Assembly: GCA_029959195.1 (NCBI GenBank)
Contig: CP114121.1
Span: 496,001 to 560,000, forward strand
DNA from: Dictyophora rubrovolvata
Lineage: Eukaryota > Basidiomycota > Agaricomycetes > Phallales > Phallaceae
Direction of reading: 5' to 3'
DNA length: 64,000 nt
Part shown: one piece after another, positions 44,701-58,201 of the stretch
Position numbering within the stretch: the first letter of the stretch is position 1
How the letters are laid out: each line of letters opens with the position of its first letter
Notes under the pieces: model-generated
What the model was told of the DNA's origin: nothing
What the model saw: the letters and a program-made list of their open reading frames with translations, nothing else
Databases searched by the model: none
Program-made: the position numbers and the translations under genes

Positions 44701-47700
44701 TGATCGAGTCCGGGATCCCGCGAAAAAAAATACGAATTGTATATGAAGACAAAATTCAGTTAGGACGCATTTTATCGTCAAGGTGTCGCCGAAACGTAAA
44801 AGAATGGTCGGCCACTGGCATGGCTTCTCATCTGAAAAGTTTCATCAAATTCTCCAACTCTGGGATCCGGTCAATGTCGTCTACACATACGTATGTATCC
44901 CGACGCCGCACAAGAACCTGATAGCGAAGCATCTTATCACAAGAAGTTGCCCAAGAGCATCCTGAACGCAATGCGCACTCATTAAGCGAGGTCAGAAGAC
45001 CATTCACTTAAAACGCGCGTGAGAATGACAAGGAGCTGCGCAAAACCCATTTTGATTCCTGTCGTTCATCCGCTCCTTCCATATACAGCTCATCTGTCCA
45101 AAAATGTGGCGATAAGGCATTTTTAAAGTCAATCTAAAGGTAACGGATGGTCCATCTTTGGATCAATGTTGACGTGCTGGCATCCCGCTCAGCTGAGGTG
45201 TTTAATTTTTCCCGCTCACATGATGCATTTTATGTAGTCAGATGAGCCGGTAACCTTGCTATTGCTATTGAGCTTCCCTGACGGTTTTTAATGAAAGTGA
45301 GTGGAAGCTTGTGGTTGACATTGAGTCGATGGAGGGGAGGCCCAATTATGCGGATCAGAATAATCAGCCACCGTTTCTGACAGTATAGTTATGTAAGTTC
45401 CTTTGATAATATTGCGTCCTTGAACGCGCGTTTGACTGACTATGTATGATACTTCATAAACCGTACGGTCTTTATTCCATTCCAATAATTTCCGAAACGG
45501 ATAATAACGTCGACACCACCAAGGAGAAAAGGCCCGACTTCCGTGAACTTCAGGACAAAGAGAAACCTAACACAATCACCCCAACCGGATTGAAACTTTT
45601 TAAGATACAAGGAGCTGCGATGCGCTACTAGTAGTGGTGACGTAGCAGCTTTATTCTTGGATCCATAAATATGTTTCAAGTTCCTATGCTCAAATCTCAA
45701 TCACAATAAACCTTGTATCTAATGTCAAACCCAAACCTATCTCGCAATCGGGTAACAGCTCGCTTAGCGATTCAGAAAAATACAGGTTTATGCGGCTCTC
45801 CAAGATATTCTCACTGGTTCCTGGTTTTGTTTTCTTGATTTGGAAATGCGGCTTCAATCTAGTCGACCGTCTCAATTTCAGTTTATCCATCTCTGGCCAC
45901 GCGACGAAATAATCAACAAACACTTATCCGATTATCATGTGATGACAATAACGCCCTTTGAACAGTGACTGAACTCCATCCTGAATCCTGATCCGCCCGA
46001 TCGTTATATGTCAGCAGTAACTTCAAAAAAAGATGCTAATGTTTGGACTGTAGCGAAAACTGTGCGTGGAGTATTTTGTCTTATGACCTAGATGAATTAG
46101 AAATGCATGCATTTATTTACATCGGCAAATCGGGGCGAATTACCGGTATTATTATACTATCGGCTTTTAGTTTCAACGCACCTAAAAGCACGCAATCTAG
46201 TCGAGAGAGTTATTTCCATTGAAGTGGTTTATACCGTCGACGGATAAACTTGTCAGAAAATGCAAATGCTGTTACAAATAACCTGTGCGCCGACGTAGGT
46301 AGTACTAGGGACACAATAATAATATGTATATGATAAACCGCTGTCAGCGGCAACCAACAGAGCATTTCCATCGCAACGGACTGACGGATCATATTACTTC
46401 AAATCTTTTGAATGTGCGATATCGAATTGGCTGTGCAAGAGTCGGCAAGAAATTTGCGATCTTCGGGGCCGCACAAACACTTCCTGTATTGGAAAGCAAA
46501 CCAGTCTGTCTGAGTCGACGTCATATCAAGGTTCCATCTCAAGACTTTGCGGGGATGCCCGGCTTATTATATTAAGGCTTATCCTTGTGATGTCCTTGTC
46601 AGTTCTTCGGATCCAGGACCGCCGGAGTTCGTACGTTGTTCAAATCGATTAGGATGTGCTACCAGTCAGCGGGCTGTCTCGGGCTGTGCTGGGTTTTTAG
46701 AACCGTGTCCGAGTCTCGAAATTGCCATCACGAGATCGTGGCTTGTTCAAAGATCTTTAATTAGAACCCGAAAAGGTACATGTAAATACATGAATAGCGG
46801 ACGTCGGACTCGATCTATTTTATTAGACGGGAGTCAAAGGATCTGTTGGATCTTAATTATTCTAAGGACGGAGTTGTATAATCATGCGTTCCCCTTTAAA
46901 GCAGATACTCCAATTTTTTTTTTGCATTTGCTTCAGATGTGCATTAAACTTGGATGTTAACCGTCACCGTCTCATCCCCGGGTTCCTCTCAGGCCGGCAC
47001 TGGTAAAGAAATGACAAAACAGCTGACATGATGGGCTTGGATATGTACTATTACAGATTAAAGGGAAAGAAAGTTCTTGAGCCAACTCATCGGAGCGCCA
47101 CAAAGGCTATGTATTGATCAACATTCTATCTTTGACCCATCATGGATTTAAATAATTTGCCCTGGACCGATTCGATTTGGGCGTTCAGTTAGGCCTTGAT
47201 ACCCGCTCAAAACCTTGGAAAAAAATTCTAATTGGAAATAGAATACATAGCAAAAACGAGAAAAACAGATACATAGCAGGAATGACTTGGGAATGACACC
47301 TCATTTCGCCGAGATGTTGAGACTGTAATTCGTTCGCGATATTTAGCATTATCAATGAGATTTTTGGTTCCATCTTTGTGTCCTCGGGAATGCGAGATGA
47401 TGTCATGAATACATTATAATAGGAAATAAATAACTCCTTCATTGCGCAAGAGAAGGCAAAGGAAGTCAAGAAGATAACAAGTCTACGGTCAAATCTCGTG
47501 TCGTACGGGCGCTAGAACAATCTTGCCGAATGTGCTCAGCTGCGTGACAAAGGTACGTGTCACGCGTTAATTGCAACCAGCATTGATCTCGTGGACTCGA
47601 GGACGGAAGAATACAATAACAGATGGAGCTCCACATCTTAGGAAAAAAACAAATATGTGAAATTATAGTTTTGCTGAGCAACATGATCGAAACCAAATCG

Positions 47701-48242
47701 AAACATCTTGACAACCAGAGTGGAGCGGGAAGATGATAGATCGGACAGCTTAAGGTGGACTATGGTTGAGAAGGTATTAGTATCCGTATAAATATTCATC
47801 ACTTGAGAGGATAAAATACAGTTGTGTGCAGAGTAATATGCATGAGATGAGTAGACTGGTTGGACAAGAAAGGGAATAGGATAGTGAAAAAAGGCAAAAC
47901 GAAGACAGGTAGCAGTGATACGAGAAAGGAAGAACGGATGAGAAGGTAGCATCTTCGAATCGTGTAAACAAGAAGAGGATGTCATTACAGTGCGGGGCTT
48001 CAACGAGTAATGTAAATAATATGTAGCACAGGATCGTATGGATAATGAAGAGGTGGAGTCATGAATGGGTGAGGTGATGTTGAAATGAAAATTGAGCTGG
48101 GATAGAAAGCAGAGAGCCAGAGAGCGTCGTATTAAACACCCAACATCAAGTTGGTATACGGCTCAGTAAAGCAAGACATGACGTTTGACGACGTGGGATG
48201 GCGGGACATGATGCATAAGCGAATATATGGCGATCGTGGAAT
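38751..48242. other. 9.5-kb gene-poor block
   Basis: Apart from the 5' leader of the membrane protein gene (to about 39060), I find no gene I can support. Frames up to 137 codons occur on both strands but show no domains or splice-consistent neighbours. I found no transposase, reverse transcriptase, long terminal repeat or tRNA. A 14-bp palindrome at 40861-40874 and a speculative two-exon frame at 40573-40812 (minus) are noted under findings. Confidence 0.5.
38790..38920 (-). other. Predicted 5'-UTR intron of the membrane protein gene
   Basis: Minus-strand donor GTAAGC at 38920 and acceptor TTCCAG ending at 38790 enclose 131 nt with a long pyrimidine tract. Splicing would bring an upstream ATG (38926-38924) into a 3-codon uORF ending in TAG just before the main start at 38750. 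Confidence 0.4.
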
Positions 48243-48642
48243 TCACCGCTTTCTGGATTTGTAGGTGGGATCATACCATGGCTCACATAGGTGACACCAT
48301 GCATCACTGACAGATATAAAAAAAAGTGAGTATCGAAATCGAGGTCTACGAGCAGAATAAGTAAAACGCGACATACCAGTACGCTGTGATCTTTTCTTGA
48401 TCGTCAGGATAATAGTATTGTTCACACCGATCGCAGGATGTACAATTGGGAGGATGCATCACACTTTTTGTGCACCGACGGTTATTGCAATCTATTTTGG
48501 CGGTCCACTTTGTTTGAATGTAATGGCCGCACTTGGTGTAAGAAGTTCCTTCACTAAACGAAATATGAGAGAGTCGTGAGCAAACGATTGGACTCCCTCA
48601 AAGATATAGAATGCGTGGATTTCACCTTCGTCGACGACACAT
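48243..48642 (-). CDS. Small cysteine-rich protein, 85 aa, putative zinc-binding
   Basis: Three exons: 48642-48626, 48553-48377, 48306-48243. The join is exactly 86 codons. The protein starts MCRRRSEGTSY and has ten cysteines plus histidines in spaced pairs (KCGHYIQTKW, DCNNRRCTKS, NCTSCDRC, YCDAWCHLC), ending in a basic SRKR. No signal peptide is present, so a zinc-binding intracellular fold is more likely than a secreted disulfide protein. The MCRR...CGH start with C-rich pairs resembles, from memory, a group of short uncharacterised basidiomycete proteins. Head-to-head with the SNARE gene over about 0.5 kb. Function unknown. Confidence 0.7.
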
Positions 48643-48940
48643 TGTGGAAAGAACAAAAGGTGGAAGGAGGAGAGTTCGAGAAAAGGTTGTATAAGAGAAG
48701 TAGGAGTAGTAGTAGTAGATGGGATGAGGAGGACATGGTCGCGATTTCAGTGGGGTATTTATACGGTATGTCAGCAAAGAGATGGTCCGAAATTGAGAAA
48801 TTGCAGTGTTGGTTTGTGTTGTTTCTGTTTTTCCCAATTATTTTTGAGACAGCGTTCAGGGAAAGACTCCGAAAAAAAAATTAGAGACAGCAAGCGTTTA
48901 TGTCATAAACAAAAATAATTACAAATAATATTCAATATCA

Positions 48941-48969
<29 letters not shown>
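48941..48969. repeat. (TAA)n microsatellite
   Basis: About nine uninterrupted AAT/TAA units in the divergent region between the cysteine-rich gene and the SNARE gene. Confidence 0.9.
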
Positions 48970-48971
<2 letters not shown>

Positions 48972-49149
48972 TTCCCAAATAATTTCTTCTCACATGCCAA
49001 ATTAGACGCCCGGCGTGCAGCGGCAATGGTAACACGCGCTTGCATCGTGGTTTCGGTCATTTCGCTGATCTTTTTCCCTCTCCTCTGCTGCCTCTCTCCC
49101 AAATGGTTTTTATTTTTGGGAAAATATAATATTTATTTTTTATGCAATT

Positions 49150-50607
49150 ATGTCTCCAGGTGTAACGCGTTCAAGAACTCTACTATTCTTCTCATATCGA
49201 GATTCTGCTCCAAGGAAATCCCTATCGCGTCGATTCAACCAGAATTACAGCACCAACAATACCAGTGGTCTTCTCGATGACGACGAAAACGATGAGCGAC
49301 GTGAACTCATCGCCAAAGACAGTCCTGGTGGCTTTATTTCACTCGACATGACATCTCCACCCAAATGGTACGCTTTTGCAACAACTTTCATTTCTGCTTT
49401 ATTCCCCGATTAGGATAAAATCCTCATCGATGGTAGGGTCAACATTTCTGAGCAAGTCGAACAGATTCTTGCCTCTCTTCTCCCCAAAAGTGGGTTGTGT
49501 GTCTATCTATGTCATCCTTCTGTTTGTTTTTAACGCCACCCACTACAAGTCTCCACACTCGATAAACTCCACGCAAAGCATGTTCTCCCTGGCTTTACTG
49601 ATCGTTCCGCTGAAGAACGTGAAATACAACTTCTTACCAATGAAATCACTCGCGTCAGTCATGTGCCATTAACCAACCTTGTGCTACTTTTTTTTCTTCT
49701 GACGCACCATTCTTCTTAGGATTTCCGACGCTGTCAGGCCCTCATTCAGCAAGTTCCCGCATCCGATTCACAAGCACCATCACACACGTTTCCACCTAAA
49801 CCCGGCGGCCCTTCCACTACTGTAGCAACTTTAAGCAAACCTGCACAAAATGTTCAGCGAGGGCTCGCTGCTAAGGTACAGGAATTGAGTAGCACGTTCC
49901 GGAAAAAGCAGCGAGTGTACATGGAACGTAAGTAGTTCCCGAAAGAGAAAACAGTATTGTTTAGCGTCAATTCTAATAATCTCTTCAGGATTGCAGGGGC
50001 ACTCCATCAAAAATCGAGATTTACTTTTGGCGTCGGGTCAAATTCGACTTCAAGGACAAGAAGGCATATCAGCCTTGGAAGACGATGTCAAAGCAGTACG
50101 TCCTCAACGGCCTTTTCCATTCACACACTGACAACAACACTAGTCTCAATCAACCCACATTCCACTTTCACCATCCACCCAAACACTTGTCACGATGCAA
50201 GAGGATAGTTCCCTCACACAACGTGGCCAGGAAATCTCGCAGATTGCGGCTTCTATCTCTCAGCTGGCTGACTTGTTCAAAGATTTATCGACACTTGTGA
50301 TTGATCAGGGCACTATTCTTGACAGCGTCGAGTATAACATTGAACAGACATTGGTTAATATTGACCACGCTCATGAAGACTTACTCGTGGGCGAGAAGTG
50401 AGTGTGTACTTGCTTCTTAGTGATTCATGGGAATGACATATTCGTACGAAAATCAATTATTCCAGATATCAAAAAAGAACTGGTCGACGAGCTTGCATCT
50501 TCCTTCTTCTACTGATTATTATCGGTTTAATACTAGTATTGATCTTCAAGCCTCGAAGACGGCAGATACCAGCCCAATCTTCTCCAACATCGACGTTTCA
50601 ACAATAG
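49150..50607 (+). CDS. TLG2: t-SNARE syntaxin, Tlg2/syntaxin-16 type
   Basis: Seven exons: 49150-49367, 49437-49489, 49550-49653, 49720-49927, 49989-50095, 50204-50397, 50466-50607, giving 341 aa. The N-terminus VTRSRTLLFFSYRDSA is the characteristic Tlg2/syntaxin-16 peptide that binds the SM protein Vps45. The Habc region follows (EREIQLLTNEITRDFRRCQA across an intron). The SNARE helix is LTQRGQEISQIAASISQLAD and VIDQGTILDSVEYNIEQTLV, with the central glutamine in place (Qa-SNARE). A C-terminal anchor (ACIFLLLLIIIGLILVLIF) ends the membrane part. The protein mediates fusion of endosome-derived vesicles at the trans-Golgi network. Complete, with no odd residues. Confidence 0.93.
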
Positions 50608-53600
50608 CACGGCATATATATTTTTATACTACCTACGAATACATACATACATATTAATAACCTTTTTGTAGATTTGGGGTGGCAAAGACTGAATATGTTG
50701 TACTTGAGATCTTCTTACGACACTGATTCCTTAAACATTTTTCGAGTCCGTAGGTATAATTTGACCTCATGTAATTATGAATACAGGATAATCAAACCGA
50801 GTCATCGCGTGCAACTCTGTTTTATTTTTTTTTGCAAGAAACAGATGTATCCGTAAGCTATCGCGCTCGGGATCAATTTCGTCGAAATTTGCTTCCGTGG
50901 TGCCTCTTTGTCACATTGTTCAGACCGTTCATGTCCTGGCCGATATACAAACTAAACCCACCTAAATGGTTCCTTTTTCTCGTTTGAATGGGCAAATCAA
51001 TTCTGCAAATAGCTGACACGAGAAACAAATAATGACACATGCAAAGATACCAATTAGAAGATCTGGAAGAAGCTTCCACAACGAAAAGTGGTTTAGTGGC
51101 TTGCTCGGGATGTTCCCAGTGATATAATAATATTCCTAAAGGGAAGATAGGACAGATGTGCTGGCCTGTTCACATTGACTCGGAAAAAGCCATGCTCAGG
51201 AAAATAATCATATTCGAGCTGCTCATACATCATGCATCAACGACAACGCACTAAAGCCTAGTTGACAACCTGTAAAGATGGCGCGATTCGAAATCACTGG
51301 GATCTATCGAATCTGCAGGGAACAGCCAAGTTTATAGATAGATTTCGTTGAGGTTTTTCTCTTGTTATCTTTCTGCCAATCGTCACTAATCTCGATGAAG
51401 ATCTACCAGATAGCCTAACTTCGACGGTAGTAATAGAAAGCTATTTAAGCATATGGCTTTTATTCATCTGGATGTCATGTGGAGGGAATAGAAAATCATC
51501 TCTATACTGGAAAATTGGGGAAAGTCAGGTACGACGCAGGGAAGAGTTACCTCAGTTGTTCGTTACTAAGTCCCCAACGTCAATAATTTTACCATCAAAA
51601 CAAGCGAGTATATGGCTCATAAAACGCTGTTCAAATTATTGCAATGATCGAATAGTGAGTAATTGGAATAATGTTATGTTTTATGGGCCTTGATATATAT
51701 TTATCACATTTACCTTCTGCTAGAACCATTCGGATCGGAATGTACGGATACCCGGAACACGAATTGGCACGGAAGAAGTAGAAGCTGTCCTGAGATATGG
51801 CTCAGTGAAGAGGAAGATTGTCGGTGATACACTGGGTCAATTGCGAATCTTTCCTGAGAAGTGAGTCCAATTACAATCTTAGACGTTTGGATGTTTCCCT
51901 CTCATGGGAATACGTGCATAGGACACACCTCGTCTTTTACCCTCTCTTATTACCGATCTACCCTGTTTACTCCGCCCGTCGCGAACTTTGTACTAGTGGC
52001 GAACGCTATTTTATACCCTATCCGGCTTTCGAATATTCTCTTCTTTTGGACGAATGGTTTTTGCTGTCCTTATAAACACTCTTCAATATGTGAGATTTTT
52101 TATACTCAACGGGAAAAACGGAGGGACGAAACTTCAAGAGACATGCCGAATATCCAAGGGGAAAGCTCTACATCATAAGTTCAACCCTACCTGTCGACTT
52201 CGAAAGACAGCATTACCGAATATTTCACGAAGGTCAATGATATACGCGAACACAGGCGTTCGTAGAAAACGGCGGAAGGAGAAAGGCCGAAAAACTTTAA
52301 CCTTATGCGCCTTCACCCCTGTTTTTGTACATTTTGAAGTTCCAACCCTTTTGTCCTCGTCGAACCTTACCCTCAGAAATGCACATGCATCAAACCTTGA
52401 CATTAAGATCGGAGCGTCGACCTTAGTGATCCCAACGGATAAACGGCCCTATCACTCGTCCGCGTCAGGGATAAGTATACACGCGTATATCCTTACTAAA
52501 CCTTTTTGCAATTGAAAGGGTAAACTTATAATGTGCCTCGATGTGAATGGTTCCTGTTACTGGATCCTCTGTGGTATATGCATTATATTGTACGAGAGCA
52601 GGTGCCAGTCAAACTCGAGTCCCAATTATAGTCCAAATTAATATCTTAAGGTTCTCTAAGGTTTTTCGGCTTGGGTAAACGCCTATGGCAATCGAGATCG
52701 CTTAATCATTTTTTCGAATTATAGCTCAAGTTTGTATTCTCTATATATATCTGTTGCAATATATCATTCACTTGCGTATATTCAGTTATTCATTTATCAC
52801 TATAGTGCTCTTAATGAAATATTCCGACTCGGGGTATGAGATTCTTAGAGCCTCAACACGACTTATAAAACCATGTATTCAGCCGACGCGAAAGGATGCG
52901 AGTTTACCGGATATCAATATGATTTTCAAACTGGAGCTTTTTGCTCACCTTCATGCAGAGTTTAAGATGATCAGCCACCGCTATCGGCAGGCATGACATA
53001 ACTATGCCTGAGAGAGATAGTTTAACGAGAGATCGCTTTCAAAGGCATGCAGGGGTCCTGGTTTGAGTAAAAGGATTGTCTGGCCTGATAAATTAGCAAA
53101 TGAAGGCGGGAACGACTGGAAGACCAAGATGAGCCTAATGAACAATTAAATTGTGATAGGCTCTTCATTAGTATATGGAGCCCTTTGAGACTTCCCCTCC
53201 TCCTGTCCTAATCATTCGCTAGGTGAGGCCTGTGTTCAAACTAGAAGGCTTATCATATTTTTTCATTCCCACCAGACACATGCACATGTAGTTCGACACC
53301 ATCTCAACGAAGGCGCAAATTTTTCGGCGCCGTATGGCCAACTCTCGATTAAATTAGTAGGAGCTGACTTTCCGGTAACGGATGGTTGGAGCCACAATTT
53401 CAACGCGTCATTAACGTCATTCATGACGCAGTTCTCCATATTTACCGCCAAGTTAAGTCCAATAATATCTCGTGGCACAATAAATTTCCCGACATCTCAA
53501 TTGATCACGTTTCTATCAAAAAAACTCTCCCAAGATCCAAAGAAACTATTGAACAAACAAGGTGCTACGGATAAAATAAGTGCACAGGAAGCTGACACTG

Positions 53601-56600
53601 GCAACGACGTGATCCCGAAAAATTGTCTTGATCCGCGTTGTTGATATTTTGTGATGCGAGCTTTAACTGCGAAGCGTATGCATACGTCTGGACTTGATCT
53701 TACCACTGACATCTGCATGAAATTCTGGCGCTGCATGTCGCGCTCATTTTTGTGTTGATGAGAAATACAGCAACCCTTGCATTTCGAGTTAAGGCGTTTC
53801 TTTCTTCACTCGAGGTGCATTGACAAGCCAGTGTTGATAGTACTTCGCCGAGTCGCGAGATTTATCAAATACATAGGGCATATATGCCGCCCAAACACAC
53901 AGCTACGAGATTTTACTTTTTCGCTCCGAGATCCAAATTCATCGGCAATTTTGGTTGGCAACTGCAGTAATGCCAGCATGCTCAAAGAATTAGACGTCAT
54001 TGATCTGAGAAGAAATTTGTCATGGTCTAGCGCGTATCCTCGATGGCTCAGCCCAAGACTGACGAAATGAAAGCGGAAGCGAAAACCTCATGGCAGCACG
54101 AATTAAACAGGAAAACTCTCTAGCATTTGCCGCCAAAAGCCTCAAATATGACTGGCATATAAAAAACGCCGGCGCGGCACCGGTAAGGTACTCTCCACTC
54201 AAAGCGAGCTTTTGTCGCAAAAATCGATTTCAGTATTTTTTGATTAATTAACTGATCAAGACATTTTTATGGTTTTTTTATGGTTTATAAACCTTTAATA
54301 AACTTTGACGTTTGGGACATTGTTTACCGTCCAGGCAGATAACTAGGCATTATGTTACAACTTTGTCCCGACAGATAATACATAATTGAACGCAACCCGA
54401 GAGGCCCGCCGCATTTTCAATATCATACGTCCACTCACAAGTTCTGCAAGTGCCAGGGTAATGTCCCGGCTGCGTGAGGCATGAAAGAATGCGATTTCAG
54501 TTTAATAACGTAATCATATGGAAGGAGGTATGTTAGATTCCAGTCGGAAAAATAAAGCTATAATCAATGAAATCACTGATCCGAGATCGTAGTACATGAA
54601 AAATGAAAAGGTCGAGGTCAGCTCGAGATGAACTTCCATCAGCTACTTACCGTGAGTTCTGAGCAAGACTAGTCAGCTACTGGATCAAATGAGTTATCTA
54701 TAACTTATAGTGCCTAAGTGTTACGAAAATCCAGTGGGAAATAGCACATGTGTTTTATTTCCAAAACCTTCGGGCGACTCGGAAGCATTATCATATGTGG
54801 GCAGATTGCTTGGGCTTAATAACTATTCTGCACTAGAAGTCGAAAGCATTATGGGGGACTTTTACTGCGAAATCAAATTCGGCAAAAGCGGAATGGATGC
54901 GCCGCGTAGACGGTGTTATGAATTTGAACAATCTCACTTACCAATACCTTTTAAATTAGTAGGTCGGTGTTACGACATGGCACCGAAGCAAGTGTGAACT
55001 TGGAATCCTGGAAGATTCTGTTTCACGGCTTTGTGAATAACGCCTAGCTTGCACCCCTGCATGTACTGCACACACATTGGCATCAGTCACAAGATGGTCG
55101 AATTTGATGCAAATTGAACTTATGCTTGGAAAGCTGAGTCGCCATAATATTATTGGTCATGGGAAGAGTTTGAGTGCCAGGGTCGTTCTTGTCAGATAAG
55201 TACGCACATAGGAGGTAGCATACATATAAGTTCTTGAAGTAGTTACATAGAACTCAAAGCGGATTATATAGGTTTCAACCTGGATGCTTTTCGATTTGTA
55301 GAAGCACGATCGTCCTAAACTGGAACGGTCATTCTACAAGTTGGAATCTAATGTTGACTTCATGCGGGGGTGAGACTTGACCTACACTTCTTCCGGCCTG
55401 TAAATCTTACGCGTAGGGGCAGGTATCCTTGATCATCCCTGGGCGGTGGCAATGGTTGGAGAAATAAGCAGCTATAAAAAAAAGCAATTGGTAAGGTATG
55501 TCGTCAGAATAAGAACGGAGCTCCTGTTTGCTGTGCTTGTAAATTGTAAATGGAGCTTGATGAGTACAAAAATGTAGGTTCAGCAAACTTAACAAACCCG
55601 AATAAAACAAAATGTCCGAAGTAATCGATTGAAATTTCCAATTTGAGCACCATGTCTACAATAATTGGTATCGTAACTTTTCCTCGTTAGGATGAGCCTC
55701 GTACTCGCTTCAGTCTTGACCCTGTCCATTGCCCCAAATGGAATTAAAAACCATAGGGTCACTGTTAGCACTTCTATTATTAGGAGGCTTCAACAAGTTC
55801 CGATTCTGAAATGTATACGTCTTTGTACTCACGCATCGCGATACCGAGACAACCGACATCGATTGATATAAGTAATAAGGTTCATCACCAAAGAATAAGG
55901 TACCATTGTATGTAGAGCAACGGACAGAACTCGGTCTGATGTTTAAAACTATAATGTGAAACCCTTGTATCATCTTGACAAGCTTGTGAAAGATCCATTT
56001 GAATAATTGAGGTAGTAGATTAGAGCCGAAATGCGAGATTACTACAACTTCAGGGAGGTTGTTGGTATGCAAAATTGATAAATCTGACAGCCAATTGAAA
56101 CTGTACAGTCAGAGACATACCTCGTAATAACCAACTACACAAGTCACTTATCGGTAAGTACGTACAACCTTGTGCGCAGCGCGTCCAAGAATTAATTAGT
56201 GAAATTAAAGTTGAACGATGCGACCCAATCTCGTTCCCCTCGGCGTTTAAACCCATGTGTGAGCTAGGCTGAGCGGGGTTGCCGACGAATTGATGGACAT
56301 TCCAATAAAAGATGCGAAGACCGAAGGGATACGTAAAATTCGGGCATGTTAATGTCCCTGAACGTGCCTCTGTGAATGACGATCTATGTATGTATGCACG
56401 TATATATTTATAGGAAAACCTTACTTGAAATCACATTCCGAATTCAGCTGAGCTTTCTGCCTTTAGATTATGGATGGTAAAGCATGATTTGATCGAGCTA
56501 AAATCAGCGCTGCATAATAAAGGCTTAGCTCGAGGCAAATTAAACCGGGTGCATGTTTAGGCAGAACTCTCGAAAGCCGACAGATGATCGCCTGTGGATT

Positions 56601-58201
56601 ACTAGTAGGCTTAGAAAGTATGTAATAGAAGAGAAGTGTGGGGGGAAGGAGCTTCAAAGATGCTTCCGCGAGAAATTGAATCCATCGGGTCGCAACCTAA
56701 AATCTGGGGCAAAGATGGGAGCTGTGTACCTCATTCGCTGTATTACTATTGTGGTGCATATCTACCTTCCCGTGGGGATCGATTTTTAGTTGTGTCATAG
56801 ACGTGAATGGAAACAAAAATAAGAAACAAATCATTTCCAGTATCTTTAGGTTCATGTGACCCTTCTCGCGTCTTTGGTTCGGGGGAAGAGCTGCAATGAG
56901 GAAGCCAGTACTAAACATGTCGTAAGTTTGTCGAGGGAGAAGATCCCCCTGACTGGTTTAGTTGTGCCTGCCAAATGACTGACATAGTTACTGGTTGACC
57001 AGAATATCTGATGTACGGGTATTAGCGTATGTGCACCTACATACGTATGACAGAACTGCCACAATCTGGCCAATTATCCAACATGGATTTCATCGTCGTT
57101 AGTAGGAAACTCGAAGCTGTAGAAAATATCAGACTCTGGCGAAGACTAAGTGAAGATTAAAATTATAGCCAATTACCGACTCGGAGGAATTTGTGGAGGC
57201 GAGAGTGTTGAATTGGCGTAGGAAGAACATGGTGCCACTTTCTTTTTGCCAGACTGCGGCTTATCGAACATTCAAGCGCAAGCCTGAGTAGACTGAAAAA
57301 AAATAATTTTTGATTTCAACATCATGATCTTGAGCAAGAGCCTGGGAATGAACTGGCGCTACAACACGTTGAGAATACTGAAACATGATGAAATGAATCG
57401 TGTTTTACCCCTTCTTCAAAAAGAAGCCGTCCATAAGCCGGATTAATTGTCGCTTTGTGCTTCATATTGCAGGGTATGTCGCAACACACGGAAAGACTTC
57501 ATGACTATCAACACTGAGACTTCGTCTGGGAAAAAATTATATTTTACTTAAACTGGAGCCTAAGATATAATATATATGTACTCACCAGAAGTTATATTTA
57601 GACAGGATTCTCGAAGTCTAACAGTAATTGAAAACCCCTTAGAATCGGTGTTGTACCATTCATTATAAGCGCAACCGAATGTGAGACTGGGAATCGAATC
57701 TCAAGATGCACCCTAAAAGATGCATGATGTGCTCCGGATCCGCTTCGCAAGTTATTTAACTTCAAATGAATTGCGGAAGTCTGCGTATGCTTAGTATCTG
57801 TCATCAGAATCTAGGCTTTACTGGCCAATGTGACATCGACTAGTATCAATTCGTCCGAATCCTTACCCGTCTAGTCATTCCTAGTGCGCGCATCCATTGT
57901 ACGAAGGTCTAGGTGAGAAGATCTTACTATGATTCGACACTTAGGATACTACATAATACTCAGGTTGGGCACTTATCTTGCGCAGTTCGTGAGAAATCCA
58001 CATTGTAAAGGAGCGATCCGATTATACATACGTGTATGTATTAACTATACACGGGAATAAATAATCAACCAGAAAATTTTGGCGAGATGTGCGGTGTATG
58101 TAACGATGTTAAAAGCAGTAACGGGCATGTTATCCTTCGCCTTTGTATTTCAGAGCCTGTCTGCCCCTCGCGGACACTGTTGTCCTTCATGTTCCAAAAC
58201 T
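50608..58201. other. 7.6-kb gene-poor block
   Basis: No gene recognised. The longest frames (52054-52515 plus, 55710-56072 minus, 54710-54997 plus) show no domain, signal peptide or coherent splice partners. No terminal repeats or transposon proteins were identified by eye. Confidence 0.5.

Noticed and set aside
52054-52515. 153-codon plus-strand frame in the gene-poor block
   Set aside because: No domain, signal peptide or start context; similar-length frames exist antisense to it, as expected by chance in this base composition.
54710-54997. 95-codon frame starting MPKCYENPVGNSTC
   Set aside because: Looks protein-like in composition but I could not link it to any family or splice partner; left unannotated.
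57600-57804. ATTCGATTCCC on the minus strand resembling a tRNA B box
   Set aside because: No matching T-stem, anticodon arm or acceptor stem could be folded around it.
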